The position numbers and the translations under genes are program-made. The notes under the pieces are model-generated. The model was not told the DNA's origin. It was given only the letters and a program-made list of their open reading frames with translations, and ran no database searches. From NCBI RefSeq assembly GCF_001435315.1, contig NZ_AZGK01000005.1:98873-162872 (forward strand): a DNA stretch of 64,000 bases, written 5' to 3'. This document shows, piece by piece, positions 36,908-46,778 of this stretch (position 1 is the first letter of the stretch; every line of letters starts with the position of its first letter). This DNA comes from Lentilactobacillus parabuchneri DSM 5707 = NBRC 107865. GTDB taxonomy: Bacteria > Bacillota > Bacilli > Lactobacillales > Lactobacillaceae.

Positions 36908-36979
36908 TGCGCTCGGGGGGAATCGAACCCTCATTTCAAGAACCGGAATCTTACGTGCGATCCATTACACTACGAGCGC
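36908..36979 (-). tRNA. tRNA-Arg (anticodon CCG)
   Basis: A 72-base cloverleaf. The acceptor stem GCGCTCG/CGAGCGC is perfect; the anticodon stem TAAGA/TCTTG holds loop TTCCGGT, placing CCG at positions 34-36, which reads arginine codon CGG. The T arm has GGTTCGATTCC. The discriminator base is A and CCA is not encoded. It stands alone with its own promoter, divergent from gap. Confidence 0.93.
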
Positions 36980-36992
36980 AACTTACTATACC

Positions 36993-37021
36993 AATATACT
37001 AGAAAGTAAGAATTTTTTCAA
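36993..37021 (-). promoter_or_regulatory. tRNA-Arg promoter
   Basis: On the minus strand TTGAAA (37021-37016), a 17-base spacer and TATATT (36998-36993), ending 13 bases before the mature tRNA. Confidence 0.8.
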
Positions 37022-37041
37022 GAACAAAGAAAAATTGATTG

Positions 37042-37055
37042 TGAAAACGCTTACT
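37042..37055 (+). promoter_or_regulatory. Candidate catabolite-responsive element (cre)
   Basis: TGAAAACGCTTACT fits the cre core TGNAANCGNWNNCW. It is upstream of the gap promoter, a location where CcpA can activate glycolytic genes. Confidence 0.55.
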
Positions 37056-37068
37056 AAATCTAATTTCA

Positions 37069-37096
37069 TTGCAATTCTCCGGCGGTCTGCTATACT
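37069..37096 (+). promoter_or_regulatory. gap promoter P1
   Basis: TTGCAA, a 16-base spacer and TATACT. Confidence 0.7.
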
Positions 37097-37157
37097 CGAA
37101 TCTGGGTAATATTTTATGGTTACTCGATGCATACTTTGAACTTTGGTTCACAAGGTG

Positions 37158-37186
37158 CTGACTTTGTTTTCATTTCATGGTACGAT
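37158..37186 (+). promoter_or_regulatory. gap promoter P2 (candidate)
   Basis: CTGACT, a 17-base spacer and TACGAT, closer to the gene than P1. The interval 36736-37240 thus holds a terminator, a tRNA gene and promoters on both strands but no protein gene. Confidence 0.45.
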
Positions 37187-37240
37187 TAATGTGTACTGTG
37201 TCTTAATATTTTCTTATTTCCTAAAGGAGGAAAACTTAGT

Positions 37241-38251
37241 ATGACTGTAAAGATTGGTATTAACGGTTTTGGCCGAATTGGTCGTTTGGCATTCAAACGG
37301 ATTCACGAATTGCACTCCGACGAAATTGAAGTGGCTGCAATTAACGATTTGACCACTCCATCAATGTTGGCTTATTTATTGAAGTATGATTCAACCCATG
37401 GACGTTTCCCTGGTGATGTTTCTGCAACTGACAAGGGTATCGTCGTTGACGGTAAAGAAATCCCTGTATATGCAGAAAAAGATGCTTCTAACCTTCCTTG
37501 GGTTAAGAACGACGGTGTTGACTACGTTCTTGAATGTACTGGTTTTTACACTTCAGAAGAAAAATCACAAGCTCACATCAAGGCTGGTGCAAAGCGTGTC
37601 TTGATTTCAGCTCCTGCTGGTCAAATTAAGACTGTTGTTCCTGGCGTTAACTTGGATGAATTGAACTCAAACGATGTAATCGTTTCAGCTGGTTCATGTA
37701 CAACTAACTGCTTGGCTCCAATGGCTTACTTCATGAACAAAGATTTCGGTATCAAAGTTGGTACCATGACAACTGTTCATGCATTCACTGCTTCACAACA
37801 AATTCTTGATGGTCCTAAGACTAAGAAGAAGCGTAACAACCGTACTGCCAGTGCTAACACGATTCCTCATTCAACTGGTGCTGCTAAGGCTATCGGTTTG
37901 GTTATCCCTGATCTTGCAGGTAAACTCCAAGGTCACGCACAACGTGTTGCCGTAGTTGATGGTTCATTAACTGAATTGGTTGCAATCCTCGACAAGAAGG
38001 TTACTGCTGACGAAGTTAACGATGCTATGAAGAAGCACACCGCTGACAACCCTGCCTTTGGTTACAATGCTGACGAAATCGTTTCATCAGACATCATTGA
38101 TGACGATCATGGTTCAGTATTTGACCCAACTCAAACTGAAGTTACGACTGCCGGTGACAACCAACTTGTTAAGACTGTTGCTTGGTATGACAACGAATGG
38201 GGCTTCACTTGCAACATGGTTCGTACTTTGTTGAAGTTTGCTTCACTTTAA
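37241..38251 (+). CDS. gap: Glyceraldehyde-3-phosphate dehydrogenase
   Basis: A 336-residue glycolytic enzyme that oxidises glyceraldehyde-3-phosphate with NAD. The Rossmann motif [14 protein letters not shown] begins at residue 6, the catalytic Cys is in [12 protein letters not shown] near 153, and the catalytic His in TTVHAFT near 180. Codon choice is strongly biased (GGT, GTT, AAG, CAA), as expected of a very highly expressed gene. No cggR repressor gene precedes it, unlike many bacilli and some lactobacilli. SD AAAGGAGG precedes ATG 37241. Confidence 0.97.
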   Translation: MTVKIGINGFGRIGRLAFKRIHELHSDEIEVAAINDLTTPSMLAYLLKYDSTHGRFPGDVSATDKGIVVDGKEIPVYAEKDASNLPWVKNDGVDYVLECTGFYTSEEKSQAHIKAGAKRVLISAPAGQIKTVVPGVNLDELNSNDVIVSAGSCTTNCLAPMAYFMNKDFGIKVGTMTTVHAFTASQQILDGPKTKKKRNNRTASANTIPHSTGAAKAIGLVIPDLAGKLQGHAQRVAVVDGSLTELVAILDKKVTADEVNDAMKKHTADNPAFGYNADEIVSSDIIDDDHGSVFDPTQTEVTTAGDNQLVKTVAWYDNEWGFTCNMVRTLLKFASL

Positions 38252-38266
38252 TAATTAATTGTAAAT

Positions 38267-38297
38267 GGCGGAGGAGGGTGGCCTTCTCCGTCTTTTA
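38267..38297 (+). terminator. Hairpin between gap and pgk
   Basis: CGGAG and AGG pair with CCT and CTCCG, then a run of four T. The short T tract suggests partial termination, lowering pgk transcription relative to gap. Confidence 0.6.
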
Positions 38298-38353
38298 CTA
38301 TCTAACTATGTTCTACTAATCACAAACACAAACGATTTTGGGAGGTTTCAAAA

Positions 38354-39568
38354 TTGGCAAAATTAACAGTTTCTGATTTAAATCTCGAAGGAAAGAAAGT
38401 TTTGATGCGTGTCGACTTTAACGTACCAATTAAAGACGGCGTTATTGGTGACGACAACCGTATCCAAGCTGCTTTACCAACAATTAAGTACGTATTAGAC
38501 CACAAGGGCAAGGCAATTCTTTGCTCACATCTTGGCCGAATTAAGAAGGAAGACGACAAGAAGGGCTTATCATTACGCCCAGTTGCAGAACGTCTGTCAA
38601 ACCTTTTGAACAAGCCGGTGATTTTCTGCCCCGTAACTGAAGGCAAACAACTTGAAGATGCCATCGCTAAGATGGAAGACGGCAGTGTGCTGTTATTTGA
38701 AAACACCCGTTACGAAGATGTTGTCAACGGTGAATACGTCAAACGTGAGTCCGGTAACGATCCTAAATTAGGCGAATACTGGGCATCACTTGCTGACGAA
38801 TTTATCAACGACGCCTTTGGTACTGCTCATAGATCCCACGCCTCAAACGCTGGTATCGCAGAAGCAATGCACAAGGATGGCAAGCCGGTTGCTGCTGGTT
38901 TCTTAATGGAAAAAGAGATCCAGTTCTTGGGTGAAGCTGTTAACAATCCACAACGTCCATTTGTTGCCATTCTTGGTGGTGCCAAAGTATCAGACAAAAT
39001 TGGTGTGATTGATAACCTGCTTGACAAAGCTGACAAGATTATCATTGGTGGTGGAATGACCTACACATTCTATGCTGCCAAGGGCATCAAGATTGGAAAC
39101 TCACTTATTGAAAAAGATAAGATTGACGTTGCCAAGAAGATCCTTGAAAAGGGCGGCGACAAGATCGTTCTCCCTACTGATAACGTGGTTGCTAAAGAAT
39201 TTAACAACGATGCTGAACACAAGGTTGTTGAAGGTGACATTGATGACGGCTGGATGGCTTTGGATATTGGTCCTAAGTCAATCGAAGCGTTCGAAAATGT
39301 TCTTAAAGATGCCAAGACTGTCGTTTGGAACGGCCCTATGGGTGTGTTTGAAATGGCTAACTACGCACAAGGAACCCTTAAGATTGGTGAATTCTTGGGT
39401 ACTTTAAGCAATGCTACAACAATTGTTGGTGGTGGGGATTCAACTGCTGCTGTTAAGCAATTAGGCGTTGCTGACAAATTGACCCACATTTCTACCGGTG
39501 GTGGTGCTTCACTTCAATATCTTGAAGGTAAGACGCTTCCTGGTATTGCAGCAATCGATAACAAATAA
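38354..39568 (+). CDS. pgk: Phosphoglycerate kinase
   Basis: A 404-residue two-domain kinase that makes ATP from 1,3-bisphosphoglycerate. The N-terminal substrate motif RVDFNVP is near residue 18, SHLGR near 57, and the nucleotide domain shows [14 protein letters not shown] near 206 and GGGDSTAA near 357. TTG 38354 follows GGAGG. It shares a transcript with gap or uses read-through of the weak hairpin before it. Confidence 0.97.
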   Translation: MAKLTVSDLNLEGKKVLMRVDFNVPIKDGVIGDDNRIQAALPTIKYVLDHKGKAILCSHLGRIKKEDDKKGLSLRPVAERLSNLLNKPVIFCPVTEGKQLEDAIAKMEDGSVLLFENTRYEDVVNGEYVKRESGNDPKLGEYWASLADEFINDAFGTAHRSHASNAGIAEAMHKDGKPVAAGFLMEKEIQFLGEAVNNPQRPFVAILGGAKVSDKIGVIDNLLDKADKIIIGGGMTYTFYAAKGIKIGNSLIEKDKIDVAKKILEKGGDKIVLPTDNVVAKEFNNDAEHKVVEGDIDDGWMALDIGPKSIEAFENVLKDAKTVVWNGPMGVFEMANYAQGTLKIGEFLGTLSNATTIVGGGDSTAAVKQLGVADKLTHISTGGGASLQYLEGKTLPGIAAIDNK

Positions 39569-39575
39569 TCTTGAA

Positions 39576-39605
39576 AGGGCCCGCTTTTTAGCGGACTCTT
39601 TTTAA
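39576..39605 (+). terminator. Possible terminator after pgk
   Basis: CCGC pairs with GCGG, extended by G-C and G-T pairs after one mismatch, followed by CTTTTTAA. Moderate strength. Confidence 0.5.
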
Positions 39606-39699
39606 TTTACTAAAAATTGGTATAGGAGAAAAATGTGGCTTTTGAAACCGGGATTCGTTACAATGGCATTAAGTTAAAAAATGTAAAGGATGATTTCTT

Positions 39700-40458
39700 A
39701 TGAGAATTCCGTTCGTTGCCGGTAATTGGAAAATGAATTTATCGGTTACAGAAGCAGTCAAATTTCTTCAAGATATTAAGGGCAAACTGCCGGATCCCAA
39801 GGTGACTGAAACCTGTGTGGCGGCCTCCCCGTTGTTTTTGGAGAGCATGTTGCAGGAAAATGGTGATTCACCACTGATTATTTCTGCCGAAAATTGTTTT
39901 TACGAAGATGCTGGTGCCTATACGGGCGAAGTCAGTCCCAAGGCGCTTTCTGAAATGGGTGTTACCCACGTGATCATTGGTCACTCAGAGCGGCGGAAGT
40001 ATTTTAATGAAACCGACGATATTATTAACAAGAAGGTGCACGCCGCCTTTAGAAACCACTTAACGCCGATTATCTGCTGTGATGAAACCATGAGCCGAAG
40101 AGAATCAGCCGACAGAATCTCGTGGGTAGTCAGTCAAGTGACCAACGCCCTAAAGTCGGTGACGCCCGAACAAGCTGAAACCATCATTGTGGCTTATGAA
40201 CCGAGTTGGGCAATCGGCAGTGGTAAAACAGCCAGCAGTGATGAAGCTGAAGAGGGCTGCTACTTGATTCGCCAAACAATTGCTGATTTGTACGGCGATG
40301 ATATTGCCAACCAGGTCCGCGTTTTGTACGGAGGCAGTGTCAATGATGAAAATGCCGACGATATTCTTTCACAGACCGATATCGATGGTGTTTTGGCCGG
40401 TGGGGCCAGTTTAAAGGCAGATTCGTTCTTGAAACTTGCAAACTTTTTACAAAAATAG
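39700..40458 (+). CDS. tpiA: Triosephosphate isomerase
   Basis: A 252-residue TIM barrel that interconverts dihydroxyacetone phosphate and glyceraldehyde-3-phosphate. Catalytic residues are visible: Lys in GNWKMN near residue 11, His in IIGHSERR near 95 and Glu in AYEPSWAIG near 168, with the phosphate loop YGGSVN near 211. Codon bias is noticeably weaker than in gap, pgk and eno, suggesting lower expression. No strong SD is seen; AAAGGATG precedes ATG 39700. Confidence 0.97.
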   Translation: MRIPFVAGNWKMNLSVTEAVKFLQDIKGKLPDPKVTETCVAASPLFLESMLQENGDSPLIISAENCFYEDAGAYTGEVSPKALSEMGVTHVIIGHSERRKYFNETDDIINKKVHAAFRNHLTPIICCDETMSRRESADRISWVVSQVTNALKSVTPEQAETIIVAYEPSWAIGSGKTASSDEAEEGCYLIRQTIADLYGDDIANQVRVLYGGSVNDENADDILSQTDIDGVLAGGASLKADSFLKLANFLQK

Positions 40459-40477
40459 TTAAATTCGTTGAATTGTA

Positions 40478-40506
40478 TTGAAAGTTAGTCCCGAAACTAA
40501 TAGAAT
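40478..40506 (+). promoter_or_regulatory. eno promoter
   Basis: TTGAAA, a 17-base spacer and TAGAAT, in the gap between tpiA and eno, so eno can be transcribed on its own. Confidence 0.7.
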
Positions 40507-40514
40507 TAGAGTGA

Positions 40515-41879
<1,365 letters not shown>

Positions 41880-41883
41880 TAAC

Positions 41884-41911
41884 AAAAAAGTCGCGTTTGC
41901 GGCTTTTTTTA
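41884..41911 (+). terminator. eno terminator
   Basis: AAGTCGC and GCGGCTT pair (one G-T pair) across a 4-base loop, followed by seven T in total. Confidence 0.85.
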
Positions 41912-41922
41912 TACATAAAATT

Positions 41923-41968
41923 CCTCCCATTTGCGTATTTAACTATTAGACTGCAAATTTTTAGGAGG
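41923..41968 (+). promoter_or_regulatory. Leader hairpin that can sequester the SD of the LPXTG gene
   Basis: CCTCC at 41923-41927 is complementary to the SD GGAGG at 41964-41968, and next to them ATTTGC (41929) pairs with GCAAAT (41953). The two arms together would hide the ribosome site of the gene starting at 41977. Confidence 0.5.
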
Positions 41969-41976
41969 TTTTTATT

Positions 41977-44049
41977 ATGAAGAAAGCAATTGTATTGTCA
42001 GTTTCGATGGGGGTCCTGGGATTTTCGGCGCCTTTGGTGAGTGAGCAGGTGGCGAGGGCAGAAGTAACAGCTGCCGTATCCGCGAACCCCGCCGAAAATA
42101 AGTCGGTTGAAGTGGTGAAGGAATTTTATGTCAAAAATCTTTTGGGGAAAAGAAGTATTGTAAAAACGGTTCCTACAAGATTGCCAATTGATTCAAACGG
42201 CAACATCATTGTTCCGGATAATGAACCTGATTACACGCCTGATAAAACGATTGTTTCCTCAAAAAAAGGATCTTTAAATAATATCCATGTAGCTTATAAC
42301 GCGCTTCCCGCAACGGTCACAATTAAGCATTTTGATGAGAGTGGGGAAAAGATATTAGACGATTTAGTCGTTGGAAAAGCCACTATCCATGGAAAATATT
42401 ATGTATCCCCGGCTCAAGCAGATGTCTCTCATTATGAACTGGTCGATCCTAAATTGATAAGCGGAGAGATACTCTCGACAAATTTTGATATCAATTTGAT
42501 TTATAAGGCCTTGAATTCAGTTACACAGGAAGTTGCCCCAAATAATGTCGTTAAGGTTATTCAACCTACAAGCGAGAAAAATGAATCTAGTAGTTTAAAG
42601 CCAACAACCTTAGCTCCCGAGATTAAATCAATTCCCGAAGCCCCCGCAGCTGAGCGGCAGTCCGCAAAGAAAACGACCCTAACCACTAAAGCCCAGCCGG
42701 TGGCTGTGAGTCCGGACCCAGCTACACCCAAATTGATTGAACCGGAAAAGTCAACTGCGCCGGAAGTTTCTGTTACACCACAAATGCCGGTTGCACCTCA
42801 GCTTGAAACCAAAGAGCAGGTATCATCTCCTGACAAGCCAACGGTAATTGATCCTAAGGTGGAAGCAACGGCGCCAACCACGCTCAAAGAGAAGCCAACG
42901 GTTCCAGAACAACAAGTGGTTACTACCAGCTCAGAAAAATCGGTTGGTTTAAGTAAAACCACCAAAGAAGCCAGGACTCAAAACACCACAAACCCAATTA
43001 CAACGACAATTGTTAATCCGGCTGTTCAAACAAAAACAACGGCTGAACGTGAGGCTGCTAAGCCAAAATCGGTCGAAACGGGGCAACCAGATAACAAGGA
43101 AACACAAACGGTTAAAGAGGGGCAACATCAAACTGAATTTCCAGCAAGTTCGGGAAACTCAAACGCTAAGGATGGCTCTGAAAGCCCAAAAACAGTTGGT
43201 GAAGCCAAAGCGGGGGTTCCAGCAAGCCCCAAAGTTGGCGAAACAACCGTTAAGACTTCAAAAGTCGACGACAAAAAGCTGACAGAAGCTATCAATAAAA
43301 CCAAGGAGCCAACCGAAGACCAAGCCTCAAAAGTAAAAGAAGTTGCCAAAAACGACATTTTGACTTATCAGCTTCGTGGATTGGACACTCATGGCAATCA
43401 ATTATTTAACAAGACGCTCAAACTATCGAACGATGAAGCGGTTAAATTCCGCAACAAAAACATCGAATACTATGGTTATGATTGGGTATCAACTGATTTC
43501 GATGACCAATCCAAAGTGTTGACACTGCACTACGCTGCTAAAAAGGTCAAGTTTAACATTATCAATGTTGATGAGAACGGCCATGTTCTGTCGAAGAATC
43601 AGGTGGAACTCGACTTTGGGACAAGTCAATCGTTTGCCGCCCGTCATTTCCCAGGATATCAGGCCAAGCAGGCGGATAAAGTGCTCAAGGCAGATAACTT
43701 GGTACCCAATGATGTCGAAATGGTTTATACAAAGCTTCCTGAAACGATTTCCCGTCAATCAGTTGAAGTACCGACGAAAGGCGAACAACATGCAGCCACC
43801 ACAACGAACAAGGCGGTTGATAATAAGGCCAAACTAAAGTCAAAAACTGCTGACAAGCTTAAAAACGCCCGTCATCACGCTGCGGTCGTGCACGATGATG
43901 ACCAGCCGGACCTGAAAGACAAGCAAACTGCCAGTGGGGATGAGAAGCTGCCTCAAACTGGCGAGTCAAAATCAATCCTAAGTATTTTAGCTGGGGTGGG
44001 GATTTTATTGGTGATGGCGATGAAAAAAGGTTTCAAACGATTCATTTGA
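41977..44049 (+). CDS. LPXTG-anchored surface protein with MucBP-like modules
   Basis: A 690-residue cell-wall protein. A signal peptide (about 1-28, ending ARA) is followed by two MucBP-like modules flanking a long low-complexity stalk: ATVTIKHFDESGEKIL near residue 112 and KVKFNIINVDENGHVL near 525. The stalk (about 190-450) is rich in Pro, Thr, Lys, Glu and Val. The sortase signal LPQTGE lies near residue 658, then a hydrophobic span and a basic tail. Adhesion to mucus or host or plant glycans is plausible but unproven. The SD AGGAGG at 8 bases supports ATG 41977. No clear promoter of its own was found. Confidence 0.9.
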   Translation: MKKAIVLSVSMGVLGFSAPLVSEQVARAEVTAAVSANPAENKSVEVVKEFYVKNLLGKRSIVKTVPTRLPIDSNGNIIVPDNEPDYTPDKTIVSSKKGSLNNIHVAYNALPATVTIKHFDESGEKILDDLVVGKATIHGKYYVSPAQADVSHYELVDPKLISGEILSTNFDINLIYKALNSVTQEVAPNNVVKVIQPTSEKNESSSLKPTTLAPEIKSIPEAPAAERQSAKKTTLTTKAQPVAVSPDPATPKLIEPEKSTAPEVSVTPQMPVAPQLETKEQVSSPDKPTVIDPKVEATAPTTLKEKPTVPEQQVVTTSSEKSVGLSKTTKEARTQNTTNPITTTIVNPAVQTKTTAEREAAKPKSVETGQPDNKETQTVKEGQHQTEFPASSGNSNAKDGSESPKTVGEAKAGVPASPKVGETTVKTSKVDDKKLTEAINKTKEPTEDQASKVKEVAKNDILTYQLRGLDTHGNQLFNKTLKLSNDEAVKFRNKNIEYYGYDWVSTDFDDQSKVLTLHYAAKKVKFNIINVDENGHVLSKNQVELDFGTSQSFAARHFPGYQAKQADKVLKADNLVPNDVEMVYTKLPETISRQSVEVPTKGEQHAATTTNKAVDNKAKLKSKTADKLKNARHHAAVVHDDDQPDLKDKQTASGDEKLPQTGESKSILSILAGVGILLVMAMKKGFKRFI

Positions 44050-44092
44050 TTATGATATGATTGATATCAGAAATAATTAAAGGATGATCGAC

Positions 44093-45622
44093 GTGCAGGT
44101 TAGAGGAAGTTACAAGCTATCTCAAATAAAAACAATTTTCAATGGGATTTTGGTTGGTATATTGGCCGGTTCCGCGGTGTCGCTATTTCGCTGGGCCATT
44201 GGACATATGATGGGGCTGATGCGTTATTTATACGTTAATGCAGCAGCACATCTTTCGCTCCTGGTTTTGGCGATTGGCATTAATATCGTCATCGGTCTTT
44301 TAGTCGGCTGGTTTTTGAAACAGCAACCGGATATCAAAGGATCTGGCATCCCCCAAGTTGAGGGACAATTACTGGGAGAGGTTGATTATAATTGGTGGTC
44401 GATTTTATGGCGCAAATTTGTTGGCGGCATTTTAGCGATTGGCAGCGGGCTTTACCTTGGGCGTGAAGGGCCGTCTATTCAACTGGGATCAACGCTGGGA
44501 CAAGGGGTTGCCCACTTTACCAAACAAATTGGGTTTGACCGTCAGGTACTGATCTCAAGTGGTGCGGCCGCCGGCTTAAGCGCGGCTTTTAACGCACCAA
44601 TTGCCAGCACGCTATTTGTACTGGAAGAGATTTATCATAATTTTTCAACGAATATTTGGATTGTTTCCTTGACCTCGGCAATCACGTCAGACATGGTTGC
44701 GACCTACGTTTTCGGTCTGAAGCCTGTTCTTTATATGAAGAGCACGCCATTGCCACTTAAATACTTTCTTTGGGTTGTCTTATTAGGGATTGTTTTAGGC
44801 GTTTTGGGCCGAATATATCAAATGGTCATCTTAAGTATGGGCAAATGGTACCGGCACACCAAGCTTCCGTGGTACTTTAACGGGATAATTCCGTTGATTT
44901 TGGTGATTCCCCTGGGGGCCCTTTTTCCGCGGCTTTTAGGCGGTGGCAGTGACATTATTTTACATTTAAGTGCTGCCGGTTATCCGACGCTCGTCTTGTG
45001 CGGCTACTTATTAATTCGTTTCGTATTTTCAATGATTTCTTATGGCAGTGGCTTACCGGGTGGCATTTTTTTGCCCATTTTATGTCTCGGCGGTTTGATT
45101 GGGGCGATTGTCGGCAGTATTGCCATTAATCTAGGTTGGATGAATCCATTTTATTTTTCAAGCTTCATCATTATGGGGATGGCGGGGTACTTTGCCGCAA
45201 TTAGTAAGGCCCCGTTCACAGCCATTCTCCTCATCACTGAGATGGTTGGGACCCTGACTCATCTCCTGGGACTCGCGGTGGTCTCATTGGTCGCATACGC
45301 CGTTATAGACCTGCTCAACGGCAAGCCAGTCTATTATTCAATGCTTCAGCAGTTACTGAAGGTTCAAAGCCAGTTAAATCTTGGCCGATCCGTTCAAATT
45401 ATGGTCAGTGTGTACGCCGGATCTGATATGGATGGCAAAAAAGTTCGCCAGATCGAGTGGCCAACCGGGTCCCTGCTCACAAAGATTGAACGAAATGGCG
45501 TTGAAATCATTCCGGCAGGTGATACGCTGGTCCGCTGGGGCGATACGCTTTTTATCAACGTTTCAACCAAGAATCAGCATGCAATTACACAAAAAATTAT
45601 TGCATTAACAAACGAAACTTAA
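44093..45622 (+). CDS. ClC-family chloride transporter with C-terminal RCK (TrkA-C) domain
   Basis: About 509 residues. The ClC signatures are all present: GSGIPQVEG near residue 84, GREGPSIQLG near 122 and GLPGGIFLP near 320. The gating glutamate is in GREGP, and a second Glu (VLEEIY) occupies the proton-path region, which suggests a Cl-/H+ exchanger rather than a channel. The C-terminal 70 residues (about 435-505) resemble a TrkA-C regulatory domain. GTG 44093 is 8 bases after AAAGGA; ATG 44084 abuts the SD. It follows the LPXTG gene by 43 bases with no terminator seen. Confidence 0.9.
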   Translation: MQVRGSYKLSQIKTIFNGILVGILAGSAVSLFRWAIGHMMGLMRYLYVNAAAHLSLLVLAIGINIVIGLLVGWFLKQQPDIKGSGIPQVEGQLLGEVDYNWWSILWRKFVGGILAIGSGLYLGREGPSIQLGSTLGQGVAHFTKQIGFDRQVLISSGAAAGLSAAFNAPIASTLFVLEEIYHNFSTNIWIVSLTSAITSDMVATYVFGLKPVLYMKSTPLPLKYFLWVVLLGIVLGVLGRIYQMVILSMGKWYRHTKLPWYFNGIIPLILVIPLGALFPRLLGGGSDIILHLSAAGYPTLVLCGYLLIRFVFSMISYGSGLPGGIFLPILCLGGLIGAIVGSIAINLGWMNPFYFSSFIIMGMAGYFAAISKAPFTAILLITEMVGTLTHLLGLAVVSLVAYAVIDLLNGKPVYYSMLQQLLKVQSQLNLGRSVQIMVSVYAGSDMDGKKVRQIEWPTGSLLTKIERNGVEIIPAGDTLVRWGDTLFINVSTKNQHAITQKIIALTNET

Positions 45623-45651
45623 TTACAAAAGGTAGCGAATTCTGCTATAAT
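45623..45651 (+). promoter_or_regulatory. secG promoter
   Basis: TTACAA, a 17-base spacer and a consensus TATAAT. Confidence 0.75.
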
Positions 45652-45706
45652 GTGTTAGTTTAGTAAGAGTAGTATTAAGCCGATTGAACGGTAGGAGGCT
45701 ATCAAC

Positions 45707-45943
45707 GTGTACAATTTTTTGTTAACATTATTGCTGATCGACTGTGTGTTAATTACAATCGCAGTATTAATGCAACCATCAAAGACTAATGACGCCATGT
45801 CTGCCTTAACTGGTGGGGCCGATGACTTGTTTGCCAAGCAGAAGCCACGTGGCTTTGAAGCATTCATGCAAAAAACGACACTTGTTTTAGGGATAATTTT
45901 CTTTCTCTTAGCACTTGCATTAGTTTGGATATCATCTCATTAG
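45707..45943 (+). CDS. secG: SecG, preprotein translocase subunit
   Basis: A 78-residue protein with two transmembrane segments (about 2-22 and 53-75) separated by the cytoplasmic loop MQPSKTNDAMSALTGGADDLF, the typical SecG signature. It assists SecA-driven translocation as part of SecYEG. GTG 45707 is preceded by GGAGG. A strong terminator follows; the order secG-esterase-rnr-smpB is conserved in Gram-positives. Confidence 0.95.
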   Translation: MYNFLLTLLLIDCVLITIAVLMQPSKTNDAMSALTGGADDLFAKQKPRGFEAFMQKTTLVLGIIFFLLALALVWISSH

Positions 45944-45948
45944 TATTC

Positions 45949-45979
45949 AATCCTCCTGTTTAAATGCAGGAGGATTTTT
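45949..45979 (+). terminator. secG terminator
   Basis: ATCCTCCTG and CAGGAGGAT form a perfect 9-bp stem, followed by TTTTATT. Confidence 0.88.
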
Positions 45980-46016
45980 ATTATAATTGAAGAGGTGACA
46001 TGAAAGGATGAGTGCG

Positions 46017-46763
46017 ATGCAAGTCCCAGTAAAATCTTTTTATTTCGAACACGGCCCTCAAGCAGTGATTTTGCTGCACGCGTTTGCGAGCGGTCCGGTG
46101 GACGTTCGAATGTTGGCAAGGTATTTGGAACGTCAGAACTACACAGTCTATGCGCCGATGTTTACCGGACATGGGACTGCAGACTTCACTGACATTTTGC
46201 TCCAAGGAACACCTGAACGATGGTGGCAGGACGCTCAGGCCGCAATTCAATTTGTGCGAGACCGGGGATATCGCCAAATCAGTATTTTTGGGATTTCACT
46301 TGGCGGCATTTTTGCGGCGAAGGCCCTGGAAAACGATTCGCAACTGGTTGGTGGCGGTTCATTAGGCTCCCCAATTGTCCGCAAACGGCAATTTAGCGTC
46401 CACAACACCTTCATGCAAATGGCCAAGGCTAACTTTGTGCGCTTTCAAACCAATGAAGCCATTATGAATTCAAAGTTAAAATGGTTGGATGATAATATTG
46501 ATCAATTACTTGGAAAAATTGCCGACTTCACGGTTGGCGTTGCCGAGGATTTGCCCAAAATTCATCAACCTTACTTTATTGGTCAGGGATTGAGCGATGA
46601 AATCGTGAATCCACAGAGTGCCAAATCGCTTCGAGACGGGTTAATCAACAGCCAAGTCAGTTATCATGAATACCCCAATGCCAGTCATATGATTACTGTC
46701 AACAGCGCCCATAAGCAACTCGAATCGGACTTAACAGAATTTCTAACAAAACTTTATGAATAA
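46017..46763 (+). CDS. Alpha/beta-hydrolase carboxylesterase (Est30-like)
   Basis: A 248-residue serine hydrolase. The oxyanion-hole strand VILLHAFASGP is near residue 19, the nucleophile Ser is in GISLGG near 93, the acid Asp probably in GLSDEIVNP near 191, and the His in ASHMITV near 222. Homologues between secG and rnr act on short acyl esters. ATG 46017 is 8 bases after AAAGGA, which is better than ATG 46008. rnr starts 15 bases later. Confidence 0.9.
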   Translation: MQVPVKSFYFEHGPQAVILLHAFASGPVDVRMLARYLERQNYTVYAPMFTGHGTADFTDILLQGTPERWWQDAQAAIQFVRDRGYRQISIFGISLGGIFAAKALENDSQLVGGGSLGSPIVRKRQFSVHNTFMQMAKANFVRFQTNEAIMNSKLKWLDDNIDQLLGKIADFTVGVAEDLPKIHQPYFIGQGLSDEIVNPQSAKSLRDGLINSQVSYHEYPNASHMITVNSAHKQLESDLTEFLTKLYE

Positions 46764-46778
46764 TACGAGGAATATAGA

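Noticed and set aside
41977..44049. Part of a sortase-pilus locus
   Set aside because: No sortase or second LPXTG gene is adjacent; neighbours are eno and a ClC transporter.
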